Shown here: one piece after another, positions 28,629 through 38,370 of the stretch
Layout: every line of letters starts with the position of its first letter
Position numbering within the stretch: the stretch's first letter is position 1
Origin: Dokdonella sp.
Lineage (GTDB): Bacteria > Pseudomonadota > Gammaproteobacteria > Xanthomonadales > Rhodanobacteraceae
Length of the DNA: 64,000 nt
NCBI RefSeq assembly: GCF_019634815.1
Contig: NZ_JAHCAP010000012.1
Span: 25,558-89,557, forward strand
Reading direction: 5' to 3'
Made by a program: the position numbers and the translations under genes
Notes under the pieces: generated by a model
Databases searched by the model: none
Told to the model about the DNA's origin: nothing
What the model saw: only the letters and a program-made list of their open reading frames with translations

Positions 28629-30572
28629 ATGTCTGCATCACGTCTGCTTCTCGTTGCCACGCTGCTGCTCACCGGCGGCTGTGCCACCGCGCCGACCGGA
28701 CGCATGGACAGCTTCGACATCGTCGATTGCGAGCTGCCCGGGGTCGTCTTGCACATAGGCACCGGTCTTGCGACCACGGGTCGCGCCCGCGCGATTCGCA
28801 CCAGCGCCGACGATTGCGGCCTGCGCGGCGGCTACTACACCGAGCCCGATCGTGCCAATTACGAGACCGCATTGCGCGTGTGGCTGCCGCCTGCCGAAGA
28901 CGGAGACGCGCAAGCCCAGTACAACGTCGGGCAGATCTACGAGAAGGGACTGGGTCGACCGAGCGATCCGCAGAAGGCCGCGCAGTGGTACCGGCGCGCG
29001 GCCGATTCGGGAAGTGCTGCGGCGATGACGGCGCTGGCGATGCTCTACGAACGCGGCCTGGCCAGTGGCGGCGATGCACACAGCGCGCTTGAGCTCTACC
29101 GCCGCGCCGCGCGACTCGAGCAGCCGCTGGCCTACGCCAGTGACGTGGCCCAGCGTGACGACCAGATCAATGCCTTGCGCGAGGAACTGGGCCAGGCGCG
29201 TAGTCAGGCTCAAGCACAACGCGACAACGCGACCAGCCGGGAGCGCGCGCTGGAAGCGGAGATCTCCCGCCTGCGCAAGGATCTGCAGCGTGTGCGCAGC
29301 GAGTCCAATGCGCAGAAGACCGCCGCGGTCGAGCAGGCACTGCAAAAGACCCAGCAGGCGCTGGAGGCTGCGGGCACCCAACGCGCCCAGGCCGATCGCG
29401 CGCTGGAGAGCACGCAGGCAGCCGAACGCCTCGCACGCACTGCCGTGCCGGCAAACGCCGCAGATGCCCCGCAAATCGAGTTGATCGAGCCCGCGTTCAC
29501 GCCGGTGCGCGGCCTCATCGCCGTGCGCGTGCCAGCCAACACGACACGACAGCGCATCCGCGTTCGCGTGAAGGCGGGCCTTGCACTCAATGAAGTCCGC
29601 ATCGGAACCCGTGTGGTCAAGGCGGACGACAAGGGCGAATTTGCGCTCGAAGTGCCGTTTGCAGACCGCGCGCTACCGGTGGAAATCACCGCCTCGGATG
29701 TCGCCAACCACAAGGCGGTGCTGCCGCTGCTGCTGGTGGCGGAGAATCAGGCGCCGGCAAGCCGCACCGCTGCCGCGCCGCAGGCACCCAGGCGCTACTT
29801 TGCCCTCGTCATCGGCAATTCGCGCTATGCCAGCTGGGCACCGCTGGCCACACCACAGCATGACGCCGAAAGCGTCGCCAACCTGCTGCGCGAGAGCTTC
29901 GGCTTCCAGACCACCCTCCTGCTCGATGCCACGCGCGCGCAAACCTTCCGCAAGCTGGCCGAATTGCGCAAGAGTCTCACCGAGAACGACGATCTGCTCG
30001 TCTACTACTCCGGGCACGGCAGTTGGGATGCTGGCAACCTGCAGGGTTATTGGGTGCCGGTGGATGGTGACAAGGATTCGGTAGCCAATTTCATTTCATC
30101 AGCCGATGTGACCGACCAGATCGGCGTGATGCGTGCACGGCAGATCCTCATCGTCGCCGATTCCTGCTACTCGGGCGTGTTCGTGCAATCGGTTGCCGAT
30201 GAAGCGGCCGCCGACACCTTCGACGCGCAGATGCAGCGGTCACAGATCCCGAGCCGCAAGGTCATGAGTTCGGGCAACATCCGCGAGGTCATGGACGGCG
30301 GCCGTGGCAACCATTCGGTATTCGCCAACGAATTCATCGACGGACTCAAGCGGCACCAGAGCGCACCATTCGAGGCGCGCACGCTGTACCAGGAGATCGC
30401 GCCCAAGGTGCGCACTGCCGCCGACGGCTATGGCGAACAGCAGGAGCCGCAATACGGACAGATGCGCTTCGCCGGCCACGTCGGCGGCGATTTCCTGTTC
30501 GTGCCGCGCACGGGCAAGGATCTGGTTTCGCTGATGCCCGAGCTGGAACTCATTCTGGGCAGCGGCATCTAA
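28629..30572 (+). CDS. Caspase-like (peptidase C14) lipoprotein with Sel1 repeats and coiled coil
   Basis: Predicted 647-residue lipoprotein (lipobox LLLTGGC, Cys18). The order is Sel1-like repeats (about 75-150: DAQAQYNVGQIYEKGLGRP), a long Gln/Arg/Glu-rich coiled coil (about 165-265), a beta-rich domain (about 280-375), then a caspase-fold domain (about 385-640). The catalytic dyad is visible: His463 in YYSGHGSW and Cys513 in VADSCYSGVF. The protein should be held at the outer membrane facing the periplasm, an unusual site for a caspase-like protease. It starts 10 bp after the autotransporter gene, so the two are probably co-expressed. Its substrate is unknown; maturation of a cluster surface protein is one possibility. 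Confidence 0.85.
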   Translation: MSASRLLLVATLLLTGGCATAPTGRMDSFDIVDCELPGVVLHIGTGLATTGRARAIRTSADDCGLRGGYYTEPDRANYETALRVWLPPAEDGDAQAQYNVGQIYEKGLGRPSDPQKAAQWYRRAADSGSAAAMTALAMLYERGLASGGDAHSALELYRRAARLEQPLAYASDVAQRDDQINALREELGQARSQAQAQRDNATSRERALEAEISRLRKDLQRVRSESNAQKTAAVEQALQKTQQALEAAGTQRAQADRALESTQAAERLARTAVPANAADAPQIELIEPAFTPVRGLIAVRVPANTTRQRIRVRVKAGLALNEVRIGTRVVKADDKGEFALEVPFADRALPVEITASDVANHKAVLPLLLVAENQAPASRTAAAPQAPRRYFALVIGNSRYASWAPLATPQHDAESVANLLRESFGFQTTLLLDATRAQTFRKLAELRKSLTENDDLLVYYSGHGSWDAGNLQGYWVPVDGDKDSVANFISSADVTDQIGVMRARQILIVADSCYSGVFVQSVADEAAADTFDAQMQRSQIPSRKVMSSGNIREVMDGGRGNHSVFANEFIDGLKRHQSAPFEARTLYQEIAPKVRTAADGYGEQQEPQYGQMRFAGHVGGDFLFVPRTGKDLVSLMPELELILGSGI

Positions 30573-30599
30573 GCCGCCTGGTTTGGCGTCCGCGCAGCG

Positions 30600-30634
30600 G
30601 GCGCGGGCGCCATGTCGGCGCAGCCGCCCGCGCC
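30600..30634. terminator. Hairpin between convergent caspase and malic-enzyme genes
   Basis: 10-bp perfect GC stem (30600-30609 with 30625-30634) and a 15-nt loop, centred between the two stop codons. No T tract. Confidence 0.45.
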
Positions 30635-30663
30635 GGCAAGCGCCGCTTCCGGCCACCCGTTCC

Positions 30664-32982
30664 TCAGTCGCTGCCCAGGCCGGGCAAGGGCATCTGCTCG
30701 CTGGCAGCGCGGATCTGCGCTTCGACGCTGGCGATCGCGGTCATGTTGTATACGCGTCGCACGGTCGCCGCGGGCGTGAGCACGTGGGCGGGTTTGGACA
30801 GGCCCATGAGAATCGGGCCGAGCACCACGCCATCGGTCATCACCCGCGTCATGTTGAAGGCGATGTTGGCCGCATCCATGGTCGGACACACGAACACGTT
30901 GGCGACGCCACTCAGGCGCGAATTGGGGAACAGTCGCTCGCGAATCTCCGGATTGAGCGCCGTGTCGGCATGCATCTCGCCCTCGACCTCGACGCCCTTG
31001 GGCAGGCGCTCACGCAGCAGCTCGACCACCCGCCGCATCTTGTGCGCGCTGGCATCATCGTGGCTGCCGAAATTCGAATGCGACAGGATCGCGACCTTGG
31101 GCGTGATGCCGAACAACTTGAGCCGCAGCACCGCCTGCGCGGCTGCCTCAGCCAAGCGGTCGGCATCGGGCTCCACCGCGACATGAGTGTCGAGGAAGAA
31201 GAATACGCCGCGATCATTGAACACCGCGCTCATCGCCGACAGCGACTGCACACCCGGCTGCATCGGAATCACGCCGCGCAGATAAGCGAGTTTCTTGTGA
31301 TAGCGGCCAACGACGCCGCAGATCATCGCATCCGCCTCGCCCCGGCGCAGCATCAGCGCGGCGATGATCGTCGCGCGCGAGCGCACCACCTGCTTGGCAC
31401 TGTCGGGCGTGACCCCGTTGCGCTGCATGAGCTCGTGGTAGAGCGTCCAGTAGTCCTTGAAGCGCGGATCGTTCTCGATGTTGCACAACTCGAAATCGAC
31501 GCCCGGCTTGAGGCGCAGGTTGAGCCGTTCGATGCGCGATTCGATCACCGACGGTCGCCCGACCAGGATCGGCAGTGCCAGCTTCTCGTCCACCACGTGC
31601 TGCACCGCACGCAGCACCACTTCCTCCTCACCCTCGGCATAGACGACGCGCTGCGGGTTGGCCTTGGCGCGTTCGAACACCGGCTTCATCAGCTGGGTGG
31701 TGCGGAACACGAAGGCGCTGAGTTTTTCCTTGTAGGCGGAAAGGTCATCGATCGGCCGTGTCGCCACGCCCGACTCCATCGCCGCTCGCGCAACCGCCGG
31801 CGCCAGATCGACGATCAGGCGCGGATCGAACGGCTTGGGGATGATGTAATCGGGCCCGAACGACAGGCTCTGTCCACCATAGGCACGTGCCGCGACATCG
31901 GTCATTTCACGCCGCGCAAGCTTGGCAATCGCCTGCACGCAGGCGACCTTCATCGCCTCGTTGATCGTGGTCGCACCGACATCGAGCGCACCCCGAAAGA
32001 TGTAGGGAAAGCACAGCGCGTTGTTGACCTGGTTGGGAAAATCCGAGCGCCCGGTGGCGATGATCGCATCGGCGCGCACCGCGCGCGCCTCATCGGGCAG
32101 GATCTCGGGCGTGGGATTGGCCAGTGCGAGAATGATCGGTCGCTGCGCCATGCGCGCGACCATCGCCGGCTTGAGCACCCCTGGCGCCGACAAACCGAGG
32201 AAGACGTCGGCCCCTTCGATGATCTCGTCGAGCACGCGCGCGTCCGTCGCACGCGCATAGCGGCACTTGTTCGCGTCCATCTCCTCCTTGCGCCCCTGCC
32301 AGACCACACCGAGGCGATCGGCAACCCAGATGTTTTCCATCTTCGCGCCCAGACTCACCAGCATGTCCAGGCAGGCAATGCCCGCGGCGCCGGCACCGGT
32401 GGAGACAAGCTTGATGTCCTCGATTTTCTTGCCGGCGATGTGCAGCGCATTGACGATCGCGGCGCCGACGATGATCGCGGTGCCGTGCTGATCGTCGTGG
32501 AACACCGGGATGTTCATCCGCTCGCGCAGCTTGCGTTCGACCTCGAAGCACTCCGGCGCCTTGATGTCCTCGAGGTTGATCCCGCCGAAACTCGGTTCGA
32601 GACTGGCGATGATGTCGACCAGTTTGTCGGGATCATTTTCGGCAACTTCCAGATCGAACACGTCGATGCCGGCGAACTTCTGGAACAGCACGCCCTTGCC
32701 TTCCATCACCGGCTTGGCCGCGAGCGGGCCGATGTTGCCCAAGCCCAGCACCGCGGTGCCGTTGGTGATCACCGCCACCAGATTGCTGCGTGCGGTGAGC
32801 GTGGCGACTTCACCCGGATCGCGGACGATTTCCTCGCACGCTGCCGCGACCCCGGGCGAATACGCCAGCGAGAGCTCTCGCGCCGTGACGACCGGCTTGG
32901 TTGCGGAAACCTTGATCTTTCCGCAAGGCGCCTTGCGGTGGTAGGCAAGCGCGGCTTGCTTGAGTTCTTCCAGGGTGGGCAT
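30664..32982 (-). CDS. maeB: NADP-dependent malic enzyme (MaeB type)
   Basis: Predicted 772-residue cytosolic enzyme that decarboxylates malate to pyruvate, making NADPH. The N-terminal malic enzyme part (1-430) has [34 protein letters not shown], the metal-site FHDDQHGTA and the nucleotide loop [10 protein letters not shown]. The C-terminal part (430-772) is the phosphotransacetylase-like domain typical of MaeB ([15 protein letters not shown], ending [18 protein letters not shown]), usually regulatory. The start at 32982 (MPTLEEL) matches the family N-terminus. It is monocistronic. Confidence 0.95.
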   Translation of the reverse strand: MPTLEELKQAALAYHRKAPCGKIKVSATKPVVTARELSLAYSPGVAAACEEIVRDPGEVATLTARSNLVAVITNGTAVLGLGNIGPLAAKPVMEGKGVLFQKFAGIDVFDLEVAENDPDKLVDIIASLEPSFGGINLEDIKAPECFEVERKLRERMNIPVFHDDQHGTAIIVGAAIVNALHIAGKKIEDIKLVSTGAGAAGIACLDMLVSLGAKMENIWVADRLGVVWQGRKEEMDANKCRYARATDARVLDEIIEGADVFLGLSAPGVLKPAMVARMAQRPIILALANPTPEILPDEARAVRADAIIATGRSDFPNQVNNALCFPYIFRGALDVGATTINEAMKVACVQAIAKLARREMTDVAARAYGGQSLSFGPDYIIPKPFDPRLIVDLAPAVARAAMESGVATRPIDDLSAYKEKLSAFVFRTTQLMKPVFERAKANPQRVVYAEGEEEVVLRAVQHVVDEKLALPILVGRPSVIESRIERLNLRLKPGVDFELCNIENDPRFKDYWTLYHELMQRNGVTPDSAKQVVRSRATIIAALMLRRGEADAMICGVVGRYHKKLAYLRGVIPMQPGVQSLSAMSAVFNDRGVFFFLDTHVAVEPDADRLAEAAAQAVLRLKLFGITPKVAILSHSNFGSHDDASAHKMRRVVELLRERLPKGVEVEGEMHADTALNPEIRERLFPNSRLSGVANVFVCPTMDAANIAFNMTRVMTDGVVLGPILMGLSKPAHVLTPAATVRRVYNMTAIASVEAQIRAASEQMPLPGLGSD

Positions 32983-33086
32983 GGGCTTCGTGACAGGAGT
33001 TGGGTGCACGCGCGATGCGGCGGTACGATTCCACCAGCCGCGCGCCGCGCAACTATACAACCGCGCGCCCGTCCGCGGAGCCAGCC

Positions 33087-33275
33087 TCAGCCCTTGCGCA
33101 TCGCCCTGGTTTGCGTCGCCTTCATCCGGGCCAAGCGCTCCGCGCGAGGCCGCCAGCTGAACTTGATGCGAGCGTGTTCAAGAGGGTGCAAGGTCAACCC
33201 GAACGGCGCCGCGCCAGCGGCACCGAAATTCGCCGAGGCCTCGAACAACTCCCTCGCCGTGAGCCAGGCGCTCAC
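33087..33275 (-). CDS. Possible small hypothetical protein
   Basis: Short frame of 62 codons starting at a GTG that overlaps the stop of the upstream hydrolase gene as GTGA, suggesting translational coupling. The product would be basic (RIKFSWRPRAERLARMKATQTR). There are no recognised motifs and no ribosome-binding site of its own. It may be real or chance; the coupling geometry is the main support. Confidence 0.4.
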   Translation of the reverse strand: MSAWLTARELFEASANFGAAGAAPFGLTLHPLEHARIKFSWRPRAERLARMKATQTRAMRKG

Positions 33276-34591
33276 GGCGTGGCGTGCAGGTAATCCAGCG
33301 CCACCTGCAGCATGCCCGCACCGCCAACCGCGAGTGCGCCCTCGTCGAGATGGAAGCGTGGCGAGTGGTTGCTCGGCGCGGTCGCCGGGTCTTCGCCCTG
33401 CGGCGTGGCACCGACGAAGAAATACACGCTCGGCACCTCGATCGCCGCACCGAAATGCGGGAAATCCTCGGATGCGGTCCAGCGCCGCGCTTCCTGCACG
33501 TGCTCCTTGCCGAGCGCGGTTTCCAGACTCGCGCGCACGCGCGCGGTCAGCGCCGGATCGTTGTAGTTGACCGGATTGCTGGAATCGGCCCCCAGCGGCA
33601 CCTGTGCCTCGACCGTGGCGCCATGCGCGGCAGCGACATGCTCGGCGATGTTGCGCAGACCATCGAGCGCCTGTTTGCGCATGCCCTCGTCGAAGGCGCG
33701 CACGGTGCCCTGCAATTCGACCGTGTCGGGCACGATGTTGAAGCGCGCGCCGCCATCGAAGATGCCGAAGGTGACGACCGCGGGTTCCTTGTTGATGTCG
33801 AGCTTGCGGCTGACGATGGTCTGCGCCGCCGTGACGATCTCGGCCGCGGTGACGATCGGATCAATGCCGGCCCACGGCGTCGCGCCATGACTCTGCTTGC
33901 CGTGGACGACGATGCGGAAGGTGTCGGAACTGGCCATTGCGCCACCCGGTCGCAGCGCCACCGTGCCTTCGGGCAAGGCGCTGACCACATGCATGCCGAG
34001 GATCGCGTCGGGTTTGAAGTCCTTGAACACGCCTTCCTTGACCATCAGCGGTGCGCCGCCCTCCTCGCCGCGCGGCGCGCCTTCCTCGGCCGGCTGAAAG
34101 ATGAACATCACCTGCCCGCTCCAGTTCTTGCGCTGCTCGGCGAGCACCTTGGCCACGCCCAGCGTCATCGCCATGTGCGCATCGTGGCCGCAGGCATGCA
34201 TCACGCCGACCGTCTTGCCCAGATACTCGCCCTTGGCCTTCGAGGCGAACGGCAGATCCACTTCCTCGGTCACCGGCAGCGCGTCCATGTCGGCGCGAAT
34301 CGCGAGCTTCGGTCCCGGCTTGCCGCTGTCGAGCACGCCGACCACGCCGGTATGTGCGATGCCGGTGCGCACGCGATAGCCGAACTTCTTGAGCTGCGCC
34401 GCGACGATCCTCGAAGTGCGTACTTCGCGATTGGAGAGCTCGGGATGCTGATGGAAATCGCGGCGCCACGCGATCATCTGCTTCTGCATCGACGCCATTT
34501 CCCCCTGCGCAGTGCTTGCCTGTTCGGCGGCGACCACAGGGCACGCCGCGAGCGCGGCAAGGAGAGCGAGGACGAAAGGAGACTTGGACAT
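33272..34591 (-). CDS. Exported M20-family amidohydrolase (hippurate hydrolase-like)
   Basis: Predicted 439-residue protein: signal peptide (MSKSPFVLALLAALAACPVVAA) then an M20D metallo-hydrolase. Motifs visible are RRDFHQHPELSNRE, IRADMDALPVTE, the metal-ligand MHACGHDAHMAM, FQPAEEGA with the catalytic Glu, and HGKQSHGATPW in the lid domain. Such enzymes cleave N-acyl or aminoacyl amides. A signal peptide points to a periplasmic or secreted form. The substrate is not predictable. Confidence 0.9.
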   Translation of the reverse strand: MSKSPFVLALLAALAACPVVAAEQASTAQGEMASMQKQMIAWRRDFHQHPELSNREVRTSRIVAAQLKKFGYRVRTGIAHTGVVGVLDSGKPGPKLAIRADMDALPVTEEVDLPFASKAKGEYLGKTVGVMHACGHDAHMAMTLGVAKVLAEQRKNWSGQVMFIFQPAEEGAPRGEEGGAPLMVKEGVFKDFKPDAILGMHVVSALPEGTVALRPGGAMASSDTFRIVVHGKQSHGATPWAGIDPIVTAAEIVTAAQTIVSRKLDINKEPAVVTFGIFDGGARFNIVPDTVELQGTVRAFDEGMRKQALDGLRNIAEHVAAAHGATVEAQVPLGADSSNPVNYNDPALTARVRASLETALGKEHVQEARRWTASEDFPHFGAAIEVPSVYFFVGATPQGEDPATAPSNHSPRFHLDEGALAVGGAGMLQVALDYLHATP

Positions 34592-34676
34592 GATCGACTC
34601 CCGGCAAGGCAAGGTGGTGGAAATCCGCAGCGCGCGTCCGCGTCCATGCGCGCGCATCTGCGTGCGGCGTGACAGT

Positions 34677-35936
34677 CTACAGCGCCAGCATCAAATCCTC
34701 GGCCTCGACATGGTCGAGATGGATGCGGTTGGCGAACAGCGAAAACGCGAGCACGCCGGACAGGCCGCGCGCGTGTTGCAGCCAGGGCGGCAGGAAGCGC
34801 GGCGGCGCGATGCGGCCGTTGTCGAATTGGGACTCGAGCGCGAGCACATCCCGCAGCGCGAGCTTGCCCGCAAACAGGTAGCGGCACAGTTCCATGCGCT
34901 GGTTCTTGAGCGCCCAGCGGAAGAAGGTGTGCACCGAGAGCAGACCATGCAGGTAGACCGCATCCTTGGTGAAGGCTGCGCCACCCGTGGGCATGACGCC
35001 GCGGAACACGCGCTGCGCCGAGGCAAAACTGTCGCTCTGGCTTTGCCCCGCATCGAGAAAGCAGCGGAACACCTCGATGAAGTCGGCGCCGCGCAATGCC
35101 ATGTCGATGGCGAGGATGCGCAGCGAAATCCGCTTCATGCGCGCGATGTCGATCGAGCCCGACATCAGCTCGGCGAACACCGCCAGGCCTTCCTGGGTGG
35201 CGGTGATGCGCGGCGAGGAACGCGCCATCGACTTCAGCAGCGGCTGTGCGCGTCCGTTGAGCGCAGTCAGCGAATGCACGAAGGCTTCGTGATTGAGCAG
35301 CTGGTCGCGGTCGTAGCTGGAAAATGAAGTCGCCGCGCGCAGGCGGATGCGGGTCGCACCCGCGGCGGCCTTGGCGATCAGGTCGGGATCGGTTTCCACC
35401 CGCACCACGCCGGCTCCGAAATAGGCATCGAGCCGCGCCGACAATTCATCGCGCAGGACACTCGCGGGAATGTCATCGCTGGCACCGTCGGGCAGGTCGC
35501 CGCCATTGCATTCGTCGGCGATCTCGATGAAGTGGCGCGCGGCATCGAGATTGGACAATTGCGCGCCCGGCACGCGGCCATCGGGTCGGCCGTACAGTTC
35601 GATCGAGCAGGCGCTGAAGGCGCGGGTGCCCACCGCTTCGAGCAATTGCGTGGCGACATGCCAGGAACGCGCACTGCGATGGAGATAGTCACCCAGTGGA
35701 TGCGTCGGATCGGCTGCGGCGAGGATTGCGTCCAGACTATGGCGCGTGGCCGAGAAATCCGCGCGCGCATAGCTCACCTGCGGCAAGACGGCCTTGCCTG
35801 CCTGCCAGTCGGCAAGAAATTTCTGCTCGATCGATGCCGGCCAGCTCACCGCATCGAGCAGGCGCACGCCGCGCGTGGCTTCGACCAGTTGGCGATCGAG
35901 TTCGGCGAAATGATCGGCCTCGCGCTGCGCGTTCAT
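34677..35936 (-). CDS. DUF1704/MATCAP-like metallopeptidase, 'QEGLA' motif protein
   Basis: Predicted 419-residue cytosolic protein of the family once described as flavohaemoglobin expression-modulating QEGLA proteins. The signature TQEGLAVFAELMSG is present (about residue 245). Upstream lies a zinc-type HExxxH motif (LLNHEAFVHSL, about residue 215), as in DUF1704 proteins, which are relatives of the eukaryotic tubulin-tyrosine carboxypeptidase MATCAP. No bacterial substrate is established. It lies 6 bp behind rsgA on the same strand and is likely co-transcribed. Confidence 0.88.
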   Translation of the reverse strand: MNAQREADHFAELDRQLVEATRGVRLLDAVSWPASIEQKFLADWQAGKAVLPQVSYARADFSATRHSLDAILAAADPTHPLGDYLHRSARSWHVATQLLEAVGTRAFSACSIELYGRPDGRVPGAQLSNLDAARHFIEIADECNGGDLPDGASDDIPASVLRDELSARLDAYFGAGVVRVETDPDLIAKAAAGATRIRLRAATSFSSYDRDQLLNHEAFVHSLTALNGRAQPLLKSMARSSPRITATQEGLAVFAELMSGSIDIARMKRISLRILAIDMALRGADFIEVFRCFLDAGQSQSDSFASAQRVFRGVMPTGGAAFTKDAVYLHGLLSVHTFFRWALKNQRMELCRYLFAGKLALRDVLALESQFDNGRIAPPRFLPPWLQHARGLSGVLAFSLFANRIHLDHVEAEDLMLAL

Positions 35937-35942
35937 GCGTCT

Positions 35943-37022
35943 TCAGCCGCGCCCGTATTTTTCAGCCAGTCGCCGGTTGAGCGCCTTGGTCAGCACCTTG
36001 CCCTCGCCCTTGCGTCGCATCTGCGCTTCGAGCGCATCGGCGGTCGCGACGAGTTCGTCGCGCAACTTGCAGAAATTGCGCCAGCGATCACCATCGAGGC
36101 TGCCGTCTTCGAGCGCCGCACGCACCGCACAACCGGGCTCGCTTTGGTGTGCGCAGTCGCCGAATCGACAGGACCGGGCGAGCGCGTCGATATCGGCGAA
36201 CTGCCCCTCGTCGAGTTCTTCGCTGCCGGTGAGCTTGAGCTCACGCATGCCGGGTGTGTCGATCAGGCAACCGCCACTGGGCAGCATGAGCAGGGCGCGG
36301 TGGGTGGTGGTGTGGCGACCGCGGCTGTCGCGCTCGCGTACTGCGCCGGTGGCCTGGCGCAGTTCGCCAAGCAGGGTATTGGTCAGGGTCGACTTGCCCG
36401 CGCCCGAGGAACCAACCAGCACGGTGCTGCTGCCGGGACCGAGCCAGGCCAGCAGCGGCGCGACACTCTCGGCCGACTTGGCATTGATGGCCAATACACG
36501 CGCGGCATCGCCCAGCCGCTCACGCAATTGCACGAGCGCGTCAGCGGCGGCATCGCTGCGATCCGCCTTGGTCAACACCACCACGGCCTGCGCGCCGCTG
36601 TCCTCGATCAGAAGCAGGTAGCGTTCGATGCGCGCCGGATTGAAATCGCCATCGAGCCCCATCAGCACGAACACGGTGTCGATGTTGGCGGCGATCACCT
36701 GACGGCGATGGCTCTCGCCCGCGGCGCCGCGCTTGAACTCGCTCGAACGCGGCAGGATGGCCTCGATCGTCGGCGGCTGGCCCGGCGCGACGATGACGAA
36801 GTCACCGACCGCGGGCCGATCGACCGGATCGATGTCACGACGCAGGAAACGCGCCGCAGGCTGGGCATTGAATGGCGCATCGCCATCGTGCAATTCATAG
36901 CCGGCACGATGCTGGGCGACCACACGAGCCAGCCGCTGCGCCGGCTCCAGCGCCGGCACCGGCACGGCCGGGCGCCAGCCAATGCGGGCCAGGCGCGCGG
37001 CGGTGTCGGAAGCGGTCTGCAT
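35943..37022 (-). CDS. rsgA: Ribosome small-subunit GTPase RsgA
   Basis: Predicted 359-residue circularly permuted GTPase that assists late 30S maturation. The order is an OB-fold (about 30-110), then the permuted G domain with G4 (VVLTKADRSD) before G1 (VGSSGAGKST) and G3 (IDTPGMREL). A C-terminal zinc finger follows (CRFGDCAHQSEPGC). It heads the two-gene operon with the DUF1704 gene and is divergent from the aminotransferase gene. Confidence 0.96.
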   Translation of the reverse strand: MQTASDTAARLARIGWRPAVPVPALEPAQRLARVVAQHRAGYELHDGDAPFNAQPAARFLRRDIDPVDRPAVGDFVIVAPGQPPTIEAILPRSSEFKRGAAGESHRRQVIAANIDTVFVLMGLDGDFNPARIERYLLLIEDSGAQAVVVLTKADRSDAAADALVQLRERLGDAARVLAINAKSAESVAPLLAWLGPGSSTVLVGSSGAGKSTLTNTLLGELRQATGAVRERDSRGRHTTTHRALLMLPSGGCLIDTPGMRELKLTGSEELDEGQFADIDALARSCRFGDCAHQSEPGCAVRAALEDGSLDGDRWRNFCKLRDELVATADALEAQMRRKGEGKVLTKALNRRLAEKYGRG

Positions 37023-37131
37023 GGCAGGATTCTAGCCGGGTTTGCCGTGCGAACCGTGCCCTCGTCACCGCATGGTGCGGCGCCGCAGATGCGCTGCTAC
37101 GATGGCAGGATCATTTTCCCCGGAATACTCG

Positions 37132-38370
37132 ATGACCACCGCGCCGATCGCGACCAGTCAACGCCTGAATCAGGTGCGCTACGACATTCGTGGCCCGCTC
37201 AGTCGGCGCGCCCATGAACTCGAGCGCGAGGGCCAGTCGATCCTGCGTCTGCATATCGGCAACCCCGGTCTGTTCGGCTTTCGCGTGCCGCAGCATCTGC
37301 GCGATGCAATTTCCGAGCATCTGCCGCGCAGCGAAGCCTACTGCCACCAGCAAGGCCTGATCGAAGCGCGCGAGGCGATCGCCGCGCAGCACCGGCGCCA
37401 TGGCGTCAATGCCGCCGCCGAGCGCGTGTTCATCGGCAATGGCGTGAGCGAACTCATCGATCTCAGCCTGCGCGCCCTGCTCGATGTCGGCGACGAAGTC
37501 CTCATTCCTGCGCCCGACTATCCGCTGTGGACCGCAGCCACGCGCCTCAATGGCGGCGTACCCGTGCACTATCCCTGTCCGCCCGAACGCGCGCATCTGC
37601 CCGATGCCGGCGAGATCGAAGCGCTGATCACGTCGCGCACGCGCGCGCTGGTGATCATCAACCCCAACAATCCGACCGGCGCGGTCTATCCGCGCGAGTT
37701 GCTCGTCGAGCTCGTCGCCATCGCGCGGCGCCACGGCTTGGTGCTGCTGGCCGACGAGATCTACGACAGCGTGCTCTACGACGCGGCCGCGTTCAGCGCA
37801 CTCGCGCCACTCGCCGGCGAGGTGCCGTGCCTGAGTTACGGTGGCCTGTCCAAGGTGCATCTGGCCTGCGGCTATCGCGTCGGCTGGCTGTCGGTGAGCG
37901 GCGAGGTCGCATCCACCACCGAGCTGGTGCGCGCGCTCGACCTGCTCGCGAGCCTGCGCCTGTGCAGCAACGTCACCGCGCAATGGGCGATCAAGCCCGC
38001 GCTGGAAGGTCCGAACGAAATCGGCAAGTTGACTGCGCCCGGCGGTCGCCTGCATGCAGCGCGCAGCGCGGTGATCGATGCCGTCGAGCGCAGCGCCTTC
38101 CTGCAATTGGTCAAGCCGCAAGGTGCGCTGTACGCATTCCCGTCGGTCGATACTGATCGACTGCCCGGCTTCGATGACGCCGCCTTCGCGCTCGACCTGC
38201 TCGAGCATGAGCGCATCCTGCTGGTGCCCGGATCGAGCTTCAACATCGCCGCACGCAATCACTTCCGCGTCACCCTGCTGCCCGAACCGGCAACGATCGC
38301 CGAGGCCTTTGCCGCGATCGAACGCCAGCTCGAACGCTTCGCCGCACAGGCGAATCGGCGCGTGGCCTGA
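37132..38370 (+). CDS. Class I/II PLP aminotransferase, AlaA-like
   Basis: Predicted 412-residue aminotransferase resembling glutamate-pyruvate aminotransferase AlaA. It shows the N-terminal YDIRGPLSRRAHELEREGQ segment, LHIGNPGLFGF, FIGNGVSELIDLS, PDYPLWTAATRL, the PLP-phosphate region NPNNPTGAVYP, and the Schiff-base Lys in YGGLSKVHLACGYRVGW. Likely reaction: pyruvate plus glutamate to alanine plus 2-oxoglutarate. The ATG at 37132 fits the family start. Its stop overlaps the SGNH esterase start by 1 bp (TGATG). Confidence 0.9.
   Translation: MTTAPIATSQRLNQVRYDIRGPLSRRAHELEREGQSILRLHIGNPGLFGFRVPQHLRDAISEHLPRSEAYCHQQGLIEAREAIAAQHRRHGVNAAAERVFIGNGVSELIDLSLRALLDVGDEVLIPAPDYPLWTAATRLNGGVPVHYPCPPERAHLPDAGEIEALITSRTRALVIINPNNPTGAVYPRELLVELVAIARRHGLVLLADEIYDSVLYDAAAFSALAPLAGEVPCLSYGGLSKVHLACGYRVGWLSVSGEVASTTELVRALDLLASLRLCSNVTAQWAIKPALEGPNEIGKLTAPGGRLHAARSAVIDAVERSAFLQLVKPQGALYAFPSVDTDRLPGFDDAAFALDLLEHERILLVPGSSFNIAARNHFRVTLLPEPATIAEAFAAIERQLERFAAQANRRVA

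Noticed and set aside
30583..33570. 995-codon open frame antisense to the malic enzyme gene
   Set aside because: The malic enzyme motifs on the minus strand explain the region; the opposite frame shows no recognisable protein.
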